From: Adiantum capillus-veneris
Taxonomy: Eukaryota > Streptophyta > Polypodiopsida > Polypodiales > Pteridaceae
DNA length: 64,000 bases
Assembly (NCBI GenBank): GCA_014529385.2
Contig: CM043959.1
Location: 52,955,253-53,019,252, forward strand
Direction: 5' to 3'
Part shown: positions 12,300 to 25,779 of the stretch, piece by piece
Layout: every line of letters begins with the position of its first letter
Position numbering within the stretch: position 1 is the stretch's first letter
Notes under the pieces: model-generated
Seen by the model: the letters and a program-made list of their open reading frames with translations, nothing else
Told to the model about the DNA's origin: nothing
Databases searched by the model: none
Position numbers and translations under genes: made by a program

Positions 12300-13260
12300 A
12301 GGGTGTCACGCATAGGGGGATAATGTGCCAAATCAAAATCCCCCTCTGGAGTGTGTACATGCCCCAGTACTAACTTGTGTAGAGTCATGATCCCCCAAAT
12401 CAACTCTTTGGGTATCCCCATCTCTTGCAGTTTTCACATCAATCTAGCCATGAGCACTATATCGAAGGCTTTGTAGAAGTCAACAAAGCAACAATAGAGT
12501 CGTCTCCCATGTGATCTCTCCTCCTCAATAATGGCTCTAAAGTGTCAGAATATGATCAAGAGTAGAGAAACCTCCCTGAAACCCGCATGTCATGCTGCCC
12601 GTACACCCTCTCTCTTTGCCCATCTACTCAACTGCTGCTTAAGGATGGATGCGTACAACCGTGCCAGTGTGTGTCCAATCATGATATTGTGGTAGTTCCC
12701 AGGCTCCATAGGGTCCCCTGACTTGAATATAGGTACGATCGTGGACAAAACTCCAAGTACCAGGTAGCCCCTTGCACATAGCATGGTTGAACATCACTGC
12801 TAAAAGCTCTGCAAGCAAATCTCTGGCATGTATAAAATGCTCTGCTACTAGGCCATCTTGATCATATGCTCTCTTAGTCTTCATCATGTCAATGGCTTTC
12901 TTTACCATCTCGGTGGTAAAGAAAGCAGATGTGTCTGGGCATGACTCTAGCACATTTGGAAGAGGTGGCTGCCCCAAGACTATGTAGAGAGATGATGCAT
13001 ACTGACCCCATACCTCCGTAGAAGCGATGGCCGGTGGGGGGGAGTGCTCATGGAAGAGTGGCCATGCCTCACGTGAATTTTGACTCAAAGACAACCGATA
13101 TAAATCCTGCTCTAGCCGAGCTAGAAACGCCCTCTTCTTTCATCGAACCAAACGTTAAGAAGCAATCTGTGGCTACATATGAGTAATGACTTCTAGAAGT
13201 ACCTCCCTCTGAAGTCGGGCTCTGGTCTCTCTGCACTCCTCATCATACCATCTATTTTGG
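12300..13260 (-). pseudogene. LINE (non-LTR) reverse transcriptase remnant
   Basis: Reading the minus strand across frames gives, in order: WYDEECRETRARLQREV (about 13,250-13,200), then the RT approach MVKKAIDMMKTKRAYDQDG (frame 12,639-13,094). Next come STIVPIFKSGDPMEPGNY (frame 12,590-12,784) and the conserved YCCFVDFYKAFD at about 12,475-12,510, which carries the first catalytic Asp region. This is the typical N-terminal half of a plant LINE RT. Frameshifts and stops separate the parts. The YADD catalytic half and the endonuclease are not seen, so it is a truncated dead copy. Confidence 0.8.
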
Positions 13261-13443
13261 GGTGTGTTCCCAGGACATTGTCACTGTCAAGGCTTAGTCT
13301 GTGGGTATGCCTCTGTTGCTGCATTTTGTAGTGTCTCTGTCAATATATAGTGAGCTCACCTAAAGGTCTCCCCAGATCCTCTATGCATAAGCATCTGTAG
13401 GTTCCATCTATGTAGACAAAAATCAGTCTCTGAAGTGAGAGAG

Positions 13444-13456
<13 letters not shown>

Positions 13457-13500
<44 letters not shown>

Positions 13501-13553
13501 AGAGACGAGAGACATTTTTATTGTGGTAGGAACAATCTCAAGAGAACTCAAAT

Positions 13554-13646
<93 letters not shown>
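13457..13646. repeat. Two (GA)n microsatellites
   Basis: GA tracts at 13,457-13,497 and 13,557-13,646 are separated by about 60 bp of unique sequence. The continuous frame through them encodes only Arg-Glu repeats and is not a gene. Confidence 0.97.
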
Positions 13647-13650
<4 letters not shown>

Positions 13651-14021
13651 TGAGATGTTATATTAACATCTTCAAAAGGCCATAATTAACTATGCGACCA
13701 AAAGCCTACATCCATGTGTGACTCTAGTACAGTGTCAAGGGAACTTAACAATAAAAATAAATGATGGCATCTAGAGTGGGTAGGTATGTAAGCCTAACCT
13801 ACATTCTTATCATCATCAACATCCTCACCACATAATACATCAGCTCAAAACATACGGGGAGGGGTAAAATCACATGAGGGCTAAAGAGGCACACAATGGG
13901 GAGAGTAGACAATGGTGATCAACCCATGAGCTCTCTCATGGGTCTCTGCAATATGACCTCAATGTTTTCCATGATCAGGAGTCCGGGGCCTGGGGCCCAG
14001 GAGGGGGGTTGGGGGGGGGGG

Positions 14022-14340
14022 GGGGGGAGGGTTCTTTATGTCGCTCAATTATGCTCTATAGCCTCCAATGTAGACCTTGCCTATGGTGTGAAGATCCTCG
14101 CGTCCTCACACATCATGAGCAGCCAAGCTGGATGGCTTGATCAAGAAGAATGCCCCAATGAGGGTGTGACTAGGTAACCTGGGGGGAGGGTTCTTTATGT
14201 CGCTCAATTATGCTCTATAGCCTCCAATGTAGACCTTGCCTATGGTGTGAAGATCCTCGCGTCCTCACACATCATGAGCAGCCAAGCTGGATGGCTTGAT
14301 CAAGAAGAATGCCCCAATGAGGGTGTGACTAGGTAACCTG
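14022..14340. repeat. Perfect 159-bp tandem duplication
   Basis: The block starting GTTCTTTATGTCGCTCAATT at 14,031 recurs at 14,190 and the two units look identical to the last base. A 17-base G run (14,011-14,027) borders the first copy. Either a very recent duplication or an assembly artefact near poly-G is possible. Confidence 0.95.
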
Positions 14341-14508
14341 GGGTTTGCTATCCCGAGTAGTCCCTCTGTAAAAAATAGTGATCTGGCTCTATGTGGATCC
14401 TCTATGTGTAGGTCCTCTGCTCCTAAGGTTAGTCTCTCTGAGTCTACAAATCTCCAACAAGAAAAGACCTAGGCACCTCTGATCCTCTAATCATAGTAAT
14501 CCATGATT

Positions 14509-15455
14509 GTTGCGGGAGAAAATCACAACACCTATAAAGTGCATGCAACACAACCTAGATCAATATAATGTCAATCAAGGACACAGATGACACGATAGGC
14601 GCATGGAGGCAATCTCTTTGGCTTGTCATGCTGAGAACATCCCACACATACAATACTCTGGAAGGCTAACTAAACCACAATCTAGAATCTCACTACTCTC
14701 AACTACGCCACTCAACCCACATACATGCAAACAGAAGAAACTCACTAAACCATACCAGAATTAGACAAAACTTAAGGAACACCATCCCCTCACTAGGGTA
14801 CACCTGTCCCAAAGCCTCTACACTCAAAACCCTAACTCTAAACCCATGTGCAAAAAATGCATATGAAGATAGAGCCAAATTTTTGAAGTGTTTGAAACTA
14901 AAGTTTATATGTACATATGCATAGATTATGTCACCACGATTCTAATGACTACTTGTAGACAAAAAACAAACATCGTTTTATACATTTACGGCCACAAATA
15001 TCTCGCAGATGCATCAGCATGCATGCTCCATATCGAGCCGAGAAATGCTTGGCGTTGATGCATAGCTCTCACCGAGCCTAGGAGGATGGTGCAGTCAGAT
15101 CTCCAATGCGATGAACAAGCAGGGAGTAGCTCCAGGATGAAGATCACGCTCTCTCTCTTTCTCTCTCACACATAGTCAACAGAATCTCAAAACTTAGATT
15201 ATGATAAAGTTCTCTTTTACAAAATGACCTAGGTACCTTATATACTAAGGCTACCATAGGTTAAACCGAAAATAGAGTTCAAGAGCTAAAATGGCTTTGT
15301 ATGTACAATCTGGAAGTGCCATTGCACCACGGCTTTTGCAACTAGACTAACTACTCATTACAATGATGTTTATAACCATAATCCTCAAGATTTCATAACT
15401 CTTAGAAAATAAGGTTTTGTTGAGTTATGTTGTGCTGTTGACCCATGGGTCAACA
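14509..15455 (-). repeat. Probable 3' LTR of a minus-strand element
   Basis: On the minus strand this stretch begins TGTTGACCCATGGGTCAACA and can be read to a TG..CA-style end near 14,509. A polypurine tract (GGAGGGGGGAG on the minus strand, 15,456-15,467) precedes it directly. It contains a TATA-like TTAGTATATAAGG (about 15,230-15,245, minus) and a GA/CT tract near 15,150. The PPT-side border is well supported. The far end is a guess. Confidence 0.5.
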
Positions 15456-15519
15456 CTCCCCCCTCCGAATTCATGTCGTCTCTGACATGACCTGGTTGTC
15501 GATGTCGGTGCGGTCTTTG

Positions 15520-16940
<1,421 letters not shown>

Positions 16941-16949
16941 GGTCCGCAT

Positions 16950-16975
16950 TTAGAATGCCTCTCCCCCTCCTATTT
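16950..16975 (-). promoter_or_regulatory. Polypurine tract of the minus-strand copy 2
   Basis: On the minus strand AGGAGGGGGAGAGGCATTC is followed by TAAATGC. It matches the tract at 10,563-10,590 and marks the 3' end of the element whose protease and W-[IV]-P-K tail lie at 17.4-19.6 kb. Confidence 0.5.
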
Positions 16976-17354
16976 GGAGTCCTCCTTGGCCATACGGTAT
17001 CACCAAGGGTATCTGTTGTGCTTGGATAATAAAAAATTGTGCCTATGCAGGCCGTTTAATGTAGCCCTATGATGCATACACAATCCATGCATGGAAAAAT
17101 TTATGTTGTATAATATGTGGGTATAAGCAATTTGCTTATTGGCATTTGCTGGCGAGGCTTCCTATTCTAAGCAATATGATGTTTTTTTAAGCTGCTGTGT
17201 CATTTGCTTTATTGAAGGTTGTAGAGATTTTTCGAAGGCTTACTTATCTGTTTGATGCTTCTTTGGAATTTAGTTCAGCTTTATGGTTGGTTTTTGTATT
17301 TGGTATTGTTCCACAGTAGTAGGTTCTGGCTTGAAGTGAGAGACTTTCTCTCTT

Positions 17355-18810
17355 CTAATTGTATTGTAATCGTAGGAGGTAATGAAAAAATTCAAGCGGC
17401 GATGCAATGAGAGTAGTTTTATTGGTTTCCTTTGGGACCCACTTCTTTGTGATTATTGGCAGTTTTGTTGATGTTGCTTGTTTGGGAACCCATACTTGTC
17501 CCTGCTTCGTTTGTGTTTGAAGAGACTGCTTTGGGATCCACCTTGTCTTTGTGTGAGTCTTCAGTGGTCTTTGCTTCAACTCTTGTACTCTTGGTTGGTG
17601 ATGAGATTCAGGCATTGGGAGTTGACCCATTAACTATTTTGGAATCCAAATAAACTCTTGACCTCTTTGTGCTTGAATCAACTTCTTTGGAACCCAAATT
17701 AAAGTTGCAAAAACTTGCGACTTTGGGACTTTCTTAATCGTTCTTGCAGACTTCAACTGTTTTTCTTTTGGTGTTGGATCTCGTGATTTTTCATCAGGGA
17801 TCTTTGTCTTCTTGATCCACACCTGTCTTTGGCCGAGATGGCTATTTGGTATCCAGATTTGTTGAACTTTTTGGTTCAGACTTGTTGTTCTTTTCTTTTG
17901 GCCTTCTTTAGTTGTTACGGAAGATGCTAGTGATAGTGATGACATGAGTTTCTAGTAGGGGATGTCATAAGAATTATCATTGTTGCTGCTATCCTCATCG
18001 ATCTTGATTCTAGTACATTCCCTTTGTGGTTTGGTTGTTTATGAAAAGTTACTATTTGCTTGCTCCTAGATTGTTGCCTCTAGGATAATTTTTGGCTCAA
18101 ACTTATTGTTCTTTTCTTTCGGCCTTCTTTATTTGTTACGGAAGCTGCTAGTGATAGCGATGACCTGAGTTTTGGTGTTCTTTAGTTGTTACGGAAGCTG
18201 CTAGTGATAGCGATGACCTGAGTTTCTAGTAGGGGATGTCATAAGAATCATCATCATTGCTGCTATCCTCAGCAACGTTGCATTCTAGTACTTTCCCTTT
18301 GTGGTTTGGCTATTTATGAAAATTTACTATTTGCTTGCTCCTGGATTGTTGTTTGTGGGATGACTTTTCTATCCACTTGATTAGATTGTTGTTAGCCCGT
18401 TGACATGGTTGTGTTCTTCTTGGTTGGGTCATTTCTTCCTGTATTGGGAGCCATGTATGAGGATCCTTGTTGCAATTGCATTTCCACCTAGAATTTTTTG
18501 GAATCCACTTTTGATGCACTTTATTTTTGTAGTGATGACATTGTTTCCTGGGTCTTTGATATGGACAATCATAAAATCGTACATTTGTTAAAGTGTTGTT
18601 CATGTCACCTGGTAGATTGTCTGGATTTTCATTTTTGACATCTTCTTGAAGCACCAAGAGTTCTACAAAGTCGTGGAACTCATCTTCTTCTTCATCTTTG
18701 TTTTCCTCGATCACATTCACTGCAAAGTAAGGAATGACATCATAGCCATCTTCATCACAAAGCTTCGTTGTTGGATCATCTTGAATGGCACACACATCCA
18801 AAGTAGCCAA
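17355..18810 (-). pseudogene. W-[IV]-P-K repeat tail of retroelement (copy 2)
   Basis: Three minus-strand frames (17,355-17,630; 17,634-17,945; 18,310-18,810) are Lys/Thr/Gln/Pro-rich. They repeat a short motif: TRWIPKQ, VWVPKQ, KKWVPKE, QIWIPNS, IWVPKK, FIWIPK, QKWIPKN and HTWLPIQ. The N-terminal part (18,600-18,810) is acidic (ENKDEEEDEFHDF). They lie downstream of the retropepsin segment at 19,100-19,610. Two internal duplications (17,880-18,260) have scrambled the tail. No RT or integrase follows before the polypurine tract at about 16,960. The role is unknown; a nucleic-acid or partner-binding peptide repeat is possible. Confidence 0.6.
17881..18270. repeat. Nested tandem duplications in the W-[IV]-P-K region
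   Basis: A block containing GTTACGGAAGATGCTAGTGA recurs with a period of about 218 bp (from 17,881 to 18,099). The short segment GTTACGGAAGCTGCTAGTGA recurs again about 61 bp later (18,135 and 18,190 region). Small differences show the duplications are not new. Confidence 0.85.
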
Positions 18811-18855
18811 GTTGTGTTCCCATTCAAGTGTCTCTAATGCTTTCTCAAGAAAGGG

Positions 18856-19610
18856 TTATGGGATATAATCCTTATCTTCAATTGCCCTTTCTAGGATGCA
18901 TTCCTCTTGCTTTAGGCTTTTGCACTGTGAAGCTCCACACATCCACAGTTCTTTAGGCTTACCCAGCCATGTTGGAAGTTCTGATCCTGCTACAGTAGCG
19001 AGATTGAACTCTTCTATTGGGGTTCTTATCACATCCTTGTAACTATGGTCCTTAAGATTTATTCTCTTTGTGGTTTCCATATGTCTCGGGTAGATATGTT
19101 CATAACTTCATTCCTGGACCATTCTCAATTGTCGCATGAATGATCTTCCTAGAATGATATCATAGTTGTTCTTCTTGCCAAAGTCAACAATAGCAAAGGT
19201 TTTCTCATATTCAATTCCACAAGAAGTAACAACTGCTTTTTCTAGCAGTCCTATGGATTTTCCATGTGTCCATCTACAAGCTACAGTTTCATCCTAGTAG
19301 CCTCACTACTAGTTTTTCCCAATTTTTTCCAGGTCTCTTTTGTTGCGAGGGAAACACCGGCTCCACTCTCAAGGATTGCCATGGTTTTTACACCTTGGAA
19401 TTCCACAGGAAGAGAGGTGTTCCCATCTTCTCCCTCATAGTACTCACCTACCTTGTTTAGTGGAACTGGCCGAGTGTTTAGCTGAGGCATTTCAAGCTCT
19501 TCCTCAATTTGAGTCACTGATTTTTTAACACCCAATTTCTCTAGGCATTTCCCACAATAGCCCACATGTTTGGTCATATTCTGAGCAACTTGGCTAACAT
19601 TATCGTACAA
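18856..19610 (-). pseudogene. Retropepsin-like aspartic protease (copy 2)
   Basis: The frame at 19,281-19,610 contains VEFQGVKTMAILESGAGVSL. The active-site triad D-S/T-G appears here as E-S-G, so the catalytic Asp is mutated. Downstream in other frames come NNYDIILGRSFMRQLRM, the second retropepsin signature (ILGR), and the frame at 18,856-19,080. A Cys pair (YCGKCLEKLG) upstream may be a zinc-knuckle remnant. Such proteases cut element polyproteins. Its neighbour downstream is the W-[IV]-P-K tail rather than an RT. Confidence 0.7.
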
Positions 19611-19650
19611 GTGACTGATGTTGACAAAATATCTATCAATCCTTTTGAAT

Positions 19651-20224
19651 CTATGACCTTGTTGGGAGACACTCTCTGTGACGGGACTGCAATAACATCT
19701 GACTTGGCCTCGTGCTCTCCGTATAGGATGGTAGTGTTCTTAATGAATGGGGTTGACTGTCCATAGACTGTACAGATCCTTTGTTTCCCCAATACGATTC
19801 CACTTCTATATTCATTTGAGATCCAGTCTCAAATTCCTCTATTGGTGGAAGAGACACTCCTCTTCCATCACCCGTCTGGTTTACTCATTTGCTTAGTTCA
19901 CTTTCTTCATTGTTTTCACAATTTGTCAAGACCGTCTATTTCTTTACAGTTGTCAGGTATAGCCATGTGAAATCCCTCGAAAGAGTTATCCGTGGTATTC
20001 AACACTATTTTTTGTTCTTACATTGTGTCATTGAGCTTTGGTTCGTGCTTGTGACTAAAATTTGACTCTATCTTGTTTGGTGGGATTATTGGTGTAGGTG
20101 GGACAAGGATCACACCCTTAAGTTTTCCAACCGGTGGTTCTAGTAAATCTTTTTCTATTTGAATCATTTTCTGGCACATTTCAAGCCTTTCCTTTTCTAG
20201 TTCCTCTATGGATATGTCATCCAC
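19651..20224 (-). pseudogene. Gag-like upstream part of copy 2, family uncertain
   Basis: Frames at 20,018-20,224 (helical, IEELEKERLEMCQKMIQIEK) and 19,651-19,857 lie immediately upstream of the protease on the same strand. They are probably the gag C-terminal part of the same element. No gag signature is clear enough to name. Confidence 0.35.
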
Positions 20225-20429
20225 CTCTATTCTTGGGTTTGGTTGTTTTTGAGCCGTGTTTCATAGGATTTTAGGAGGGCATCTAATGGGTTCTTGTGAT
20301 GACCTTTGATCACACTCACATGCGGCCTTCGTTGCAAACACCGTGGGAAAGAAAATATGTATGCTTTTGGTGTGTGGAGTATGTGGTGGTGGAAGTAAGC
20401 GATTTGTGATGTCCGTAAGCACCATGGCA

Positions 20430-20830
20430 GTTATTGTGTGAGGAAGCAAAGGATGAAAAGAGAGAGGGGGAGGAATATGGGAGGAGAGAAGGGGACAGGG
20501 GGGGAGAGGGAGAGGGAGAGAGAGGGGAGGAGGAGGACGGGAGGGGCGCAGGGAGGAATAGGAGAGGGAGAGAGAAGGCAGGAGGAAAGAACAATTTTTT
20601 TTTTGGGAAAAGATTTTTTAAAAATGGACTTTCAGTGCTTGTAGGTTTTAAAGAAAGGTCAAAAAATGATTTTTGGATATGCATATATGTTGGGGGGCGT
20701 TTTAAGTCAAAAATAAGTAAAAATGAGTTTTTTGAAAAAAAAATCAAATATTGGATCTTATTGACCCACGTTTTTGCTGATGTGGCCACACCCTTTACTC
20801 CCTTCACTTTCAAAAAGCTAGAGAGAGAAA
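20430..20830. other. Purine-rich low-complexity stretch
   Basis: 20,440-20,600 is GA/GGA-rich on the plus strand (GGGAGAGGGAGAGGGAGAG and similar). The frames through it encode Glu/Gly/Arg or Ser/Pro/Leu low complexity on either strand and are not supported as genes. Beyond it lie several T and A homopolymers. Confidence 0.6.
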
Positions 20831-20963
20831 GTAACCTCTTAGGTCCACATTTTACATGTGTCTAAAAAAAGACTAGAAAAGCCTACTCAAAACTAGCTTC
20901 TTGAATGCCTTTGTCCCTTAAACCTAGACAACATCAACCTTAATTCCTAAAAATTAGGATTCC

Positions 20964-21409
20964 TTACAAGGCCCATGGAAAGTCCATATTTCTCCTATTG
21001 TGCCTGATCTCAAACACATGGAAAAAGGTAGACATTATATCTTTATGGACCACCCAAGCTTTGGATGGTTCTGCTTGTGATTGGTCGCACGGTATCTCCT
21101 CCCTATTAGACTCTGATGTTTGACGGCCCTCCTCTTCTTGCCAGTGCTCGGCACGTTGCTTAACTCTACATTGAGGTGTTTGTTGTTGTGCACGTGAAGA
21201 ATCTTCTGCTCTCAATGACTCCTGGGCTTGCTGACTACCATGCCCACTGCTGCTTGAAGAGTTCCTAGAATGGCTAGGTGTTTGCATCCGTTTTCTTGTA
21301 TCTTTAAGCCACACCGGCTTCTCACATCCTTTGAGGGTGTTTCTATTTGCAAGCAGGTGCTCTTTGGTGGTTTATTTAGTGTGCACCATTGGGTATGGTA
21401 AGCGCTCAC
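20964..21409 (-). pseudogene. Low-complexity S/Q/E-rich coding remnant, unknown
   Basis: Two overlapping minus frames (20,964-21,314 and 21,212-21,409) include NSSSSSGHGSQQAQESLRAE. This composition suits a gag tail or linker, but no domain was recognised. It could be chance. Confidence 0.25.
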
Positions 21410-21429
21410 ATGTGCTGAAGAAATAAGTG

Positions 21430-22450
21430 GTTTTTGAAGTCAAGGGAACATTCCAGAATTTGAAAATTGCTAAAAGGATCTTGGATCACAGAGGGTAGCT
21501 ACTCTACTAGAGAATAATGTATCCAACAACAAAGATAGGCTAACCAGAATGAAAATCAAGGAGCAAGAACATGCCTTGAAACAACTGTTCCATCTAGTTA
21601 AAATGTTGAGAAAATTGATGACTTTTAAAAATGAGATTGTCATCATGAACTACCTTGAAGCCATGCCAGATTCCCATATATTGATGTATGCCTTTCCTAT
21701 GAAGTAAGATGGGCTTCCTCTACCTAACACTCTACCCCATATACAATGAACTTGTGGACAATATGAGATATGTTCAAATAGTTGACCAGCTTTGAGATTG
21801 GAATGAGCATTTTGTGGGTAGCTTGAAAATCAATGTTTAGCAACACTGCAAAGAAAGACACAGTTGTAGAGCTGAAGGATGATCTAGTGAACTTCAAGCT
21901 ATGATGACTCAATGGAAGAGCAACTTTGTTAGTTGGTAAAGTACACCAATGACCTCCTTTAGTTGTCTGTCATACAATGTCAAAGATTCCAAAGAAAGAA
22001 CTGGACATCAAAGCCAGTCATGAGTCCCACTTTGGAGAAATGTCTCAATTTTATTCAAAGCCATAATAAAAGTCAATCAGCCTAATCTAGCCGGGTGGAT
22101 GACCACTACATTGATTTTTCACAAGCTCACAAGAGAAAGGTTAACTAAGGGCAAGAGAATTTTGTATGATCAAGATACAAAGTAGTGGCACCAAACCACA
22201 CCCTACAAAGTAGAGATGATGATTGAAAGGTAGGAGCAATTGGAGCAAGCCATTTACATATTAATAATGAAGGAGAATGCAGTTGTCCATATGAACACGG
22301 CACCAACCATGTCCTCACTTTCATGTCCAAAGCGGATCAAATTAAATTCCTTGAGAAATAGAGGCTTCTCAAAGGCACCACTCTTTGGTTTGCAGAAGAT
22401 CTTACACCCAACTCAAGCAGAAGAAGGTAGAACTACAAAAAGGGCGTGAA
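21430..22450 (+). pseudogene. Decayed protein-coding remnant of unknown family
   Basis: Plus-strand reading gives several protein-like pieces in order: RMKIKEQEHALKQLFHLVKM, IVIMNYLEAMPDSHILMYAF, a damaged middle, then YKVEMMIE and EQLEQAIYILIMKENAVV (frame 22,240-22,449). Charged helices dominate. No transposase or retroelement motif was recognised. Stops occur about every 60-100 bp. Confidence 0.35.
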
Positions 22451-22529
22451 GCGTGCAGTGCAGGAAAATGGGTAGTTTACCAAGGAGGTAAAGCTATTGT
22501 CAAGGAGTTTCAAACTCCAAAACCGGCTA

Positions 22530-22971
<442 letters not shown>

Positions 22972-23158
22972 AACATATGAGCGCCTCCCCCTTCCTTGGA
23001 GCACTCACGACATCGTGAATGTTCCCTTGGGAAGGGGCCATGATGCCTTCAATAAAAAAGGGGGCTTATTTAGACTCATGGGGTGGGAGCACCCCTTATC
23101 AAACCTCCTCCGCACCACCTCCAATGGGAGTGGTGCTATCACGAGCGATCACCTCCAC

Positions 23159-23300
23159 CGTCAACTCCATCACCCTCATTGCACATACAATAGGCTCACT
23201 GATAGAGCACCATGGCTCATCACGAGCTCCGTCAACTCCATCACCCTCATTGCACATACAATAGGCTCACTGATAGAGCACCATGGCTCATCACGAGCTC
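23159..23300. repeat. 71-bp tandem duplication
   Basis: The block starting CGTCAACTCCATCACCCTCA at 23,159 recurs at 23,230 with no visible difference. It lies about 190 bp from the giant CT/C tract. Confidence 0.95.
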
Positions 23301-23479
23301 AAGAGAGGATCTCTCTCTTTGGTGTTCATAATGGGGAGGCCACCCTACTATATATATACCCGTAACCTTTAAGCTCACACCCTCATATAGGTTAATTGCA
23401 TGCACACGTGGCAACATTTGGTGAGAGCCCCTCTTGAGTCCCTCCAAAACAATTAAATTTCTTCAAAAAATTTAACCTT

Positions 23480-24320
23480 TTATGTGCAATTTGTCCAACT
23501 ATAGCTGCCTGATCCTCCTAGACTCGATGGCCCACTCTTAAGTACCAACAAAAATCTTGTGTCTAATGCCTGCCTCCTCTTTGCATTCATAGATTTCCAA
23601 GTCCTTGAACTAGTCACTCCAAAGCTGAGAAAAATTAACTTTTTCCCTCCAACCCACCTGCACTACTAACCTCAATTGACAATTTCTCCATGCACACAAA
23701 TTTGATTGGCAAGCAGTGACTTTTGGATTGCACCTTACATTAAACACTATCTCCAAATCCCCTAGCGAGCTGAAAATTTCTCCAAGTGTATGCATCCCAA
23801 AATGAGAAAAACTACTACAAGCTTGGCCCCCAAGAAAACTTCCAATGGTCATAACTTCACCATTTGAGCTCTGATAGGGACCAATAAAGACCGACACAAA
23901 GAGAAACTTTATCATTTTGATTCCATATCTTGATGATCTCAGGCTTCATTCACATCAACGCCCCTTGGCAAAATCTACAGTGGATCTAGAATACATGTAA
24001 TCTACCACATCTTGATAACCATAGCTCCATTTTGCAAGTTGTTTGAACAAGGCTATATAGCACAATGAATGCCACCAATAAAAATCCAAATCTAACACTT
24101 CAACCAGCTTTGACTTCATCCAAATAGTCCTAAATCCATGCACTTTTTCTTGTAAAACCACATAAGACATATATATCTAGATTCCCTTGCCTACACTGGG
24201 CCTTCACATTTTCTTAGACAATGTGGCATATATTTGAGAGCATCCATAGCCATATTTTCCACTATTTCCTATACCAACACACTTTGGTTGCACCATCATT
24301 GCACTAGAATTTTGTTGAAA
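23480..24320 (-). mobile_element. Non-coding 3' part of a gypsy element
   Basis: No open frame is sustained. The stretch lies just beyond the C-terminal end of a minus-strand integrase and resembles 600-1,520. I infer the untranslated and LTR-proximal part of a Ty3-gypsy element. Confidence 0.4.
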
Positions 24321-24509
24321 TTTTTTGTTCAACCAAAAGCATGTTTATTGTACCTGAAAATTGCAACACTATGCAAACCTACTATTGAGAAAAAACAATG
24401 TCTTTTACCCTATGTACATATTCTTTCTTATGTATCATGTACGCTATCTTCAAGTGGATTTCCCAACCCCTTTAATCATGATTTTGATGCATTTTTGGCA
24501 CCCTCCGTG

Positions 24510-25460
24510 TCACAAGTGCAACTGGAGCCATCCTCCATCGACTTGATGCCTAAGATGCTTACAATTCATTCGCACAAGCTGATAAGTGCCATTTGGAAAT
24601 GCCTTGTGTACCTTGTAGGGGCCAATCCACCTCTTCTTGAACTTCTTATGGAAGGTGAAATCTAGATAAATCTTGTACTTTTTCACCAAATTTCCCTCAT
24701 GGATAATTTTCTTTTATAAGATATGGTTGAACTTGGAAACTTGTTTCTCCCTTTGTTTCACATAAAAGTCCACCATTGATTCCTTATTCAGTTGTATGGT
24801 CTCAAGACAAGTGATTACATCCTACAAAACAACCTTTTGAGTCGTGATAACTCAACATATACCTTTCAATATGTCCAATTGTGCATGTACAGGTAGAACT
24901 ATATCTTTGCCATAAACCAACTCAAATGAGGTGAAACTAGTAGAGAACTTGTAAGAAGTCCTGTAAGCCCATACAAATTTTATAAGATTAGCTTCCCACT
25001 CTTGTACCTACTTGTAGATATACTTATTGTCTATCCATTTGCACTATCAACCAAGCCATTGCACTGAGGATGGTAGGGTGAGGGAATGAATGCCCAAATT
25101 CTCAACCAAAGCATGTATTAGATTGCTATGAAATCCTTATCTATCAAAAACTAGAACCCGTGTATCTTTAAACTATAGCAAATATAGTTGAACACAAACT
25201 CTGCCAATGTGTGAGCATTCACCTCCTTGACATCCTTTGCTTTGACCTACCTGGTAAGATAATCAATGGCAACAATAATATACTTCTTACCACTAGATGA
25301 CTTTGGAACAGGACCAATAGCATCCAAACCTCATTTATCAAATGCATTTTGAGTAACAATAACTCTATGTGACTCTCTATGCAGGGGGTGTAACTGGTGG
25401 TTGTGTAAGTTATCTAGGGTTTGGGGCTTTGGATTTTCCCCTACCCCTTTTGTCTATCAT
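24510..25460 (-). pseudogene. Ty3-gypsy integrase remnant
   Basis: The minus strand reads a CQACPQ zinc-finger end, then DAIGPVPKSSSGKKYIIVA (first catalytic Asp region) and IDYLTR. A LIDKDF segment follows, then SPYHPQCNGLVDSANG, in which the position of the catalytic Glu reads Asp. The C-terminal tail is FKKRWIGPYKVHKAFPNGTY followed by QLVRMN. Multiple stops and shifts inactivate it. The copia element at 25,539 is inserted just upstream of the zinc-finger half, cutting the element in two. Confidence 0.8.
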
Positions 25461-25538
25461 GTTGGGTGTTTCAATTCTTGCTCTCTTGCCTCCTTTGTGG
25501 GCATGCTTGGCAGGTAGTACTACCTTTAGTAAGAACAA

Positions 25539-25762
25539 TGTTACCATATACACGTGGTAGTGATGTGTGTGAACACACTTAGGACCGTCATGGCATTTTT
25601 TCCCTCACTCAGAGGTTTTTCCCTCGTGCATTGTATATACACACATCATTCTAGGGCTATCTATCTTTCCATTGCACACTAAGTAATGCACTCTCTGTTG
25701 TGTGCCTTGAGCTTTCTTTGTCTTCTCGAAGCTATGTGTGTTTTTTTGCAACCCTAATTCTA
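25539..25762 (+). repeat. 5' LTR of the Ty1-copia element
   Basis: This LTR begins TGTTACCATATACACGTGG and ends near GCAACCCTAATTCTA. It aligns over its whole length with 30,444-30,673, at roughly 85-90% identity by eye. A TATATA lies at about 25,626. The shared block CATTCTAGGGCTATCTATC and the shared end define the pair. Confidence 0.9.
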
Positions 25763-25767
25763 ACTAT

Positions 25768-25779
25768 TGGTATCAGAGC
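25768..25779 (+). promoter_or_regulatory. Primer-binding site for initiator-Met tRNA
   Basis: TGGTATCAGAGC is the exact complement of the 3' end of plant initiator tRNA-Met. It lies 5 bp inside the 5' LTR, as in most plant copia elements. Confidence 0.95.

Noticed and set aside
20316-20865. Overlapping frames of 165 (-) and 143 (+) codons
   Set aside because: Both cross a GGA/GA-rich low-complexity stretch and show biased composition on either strand.
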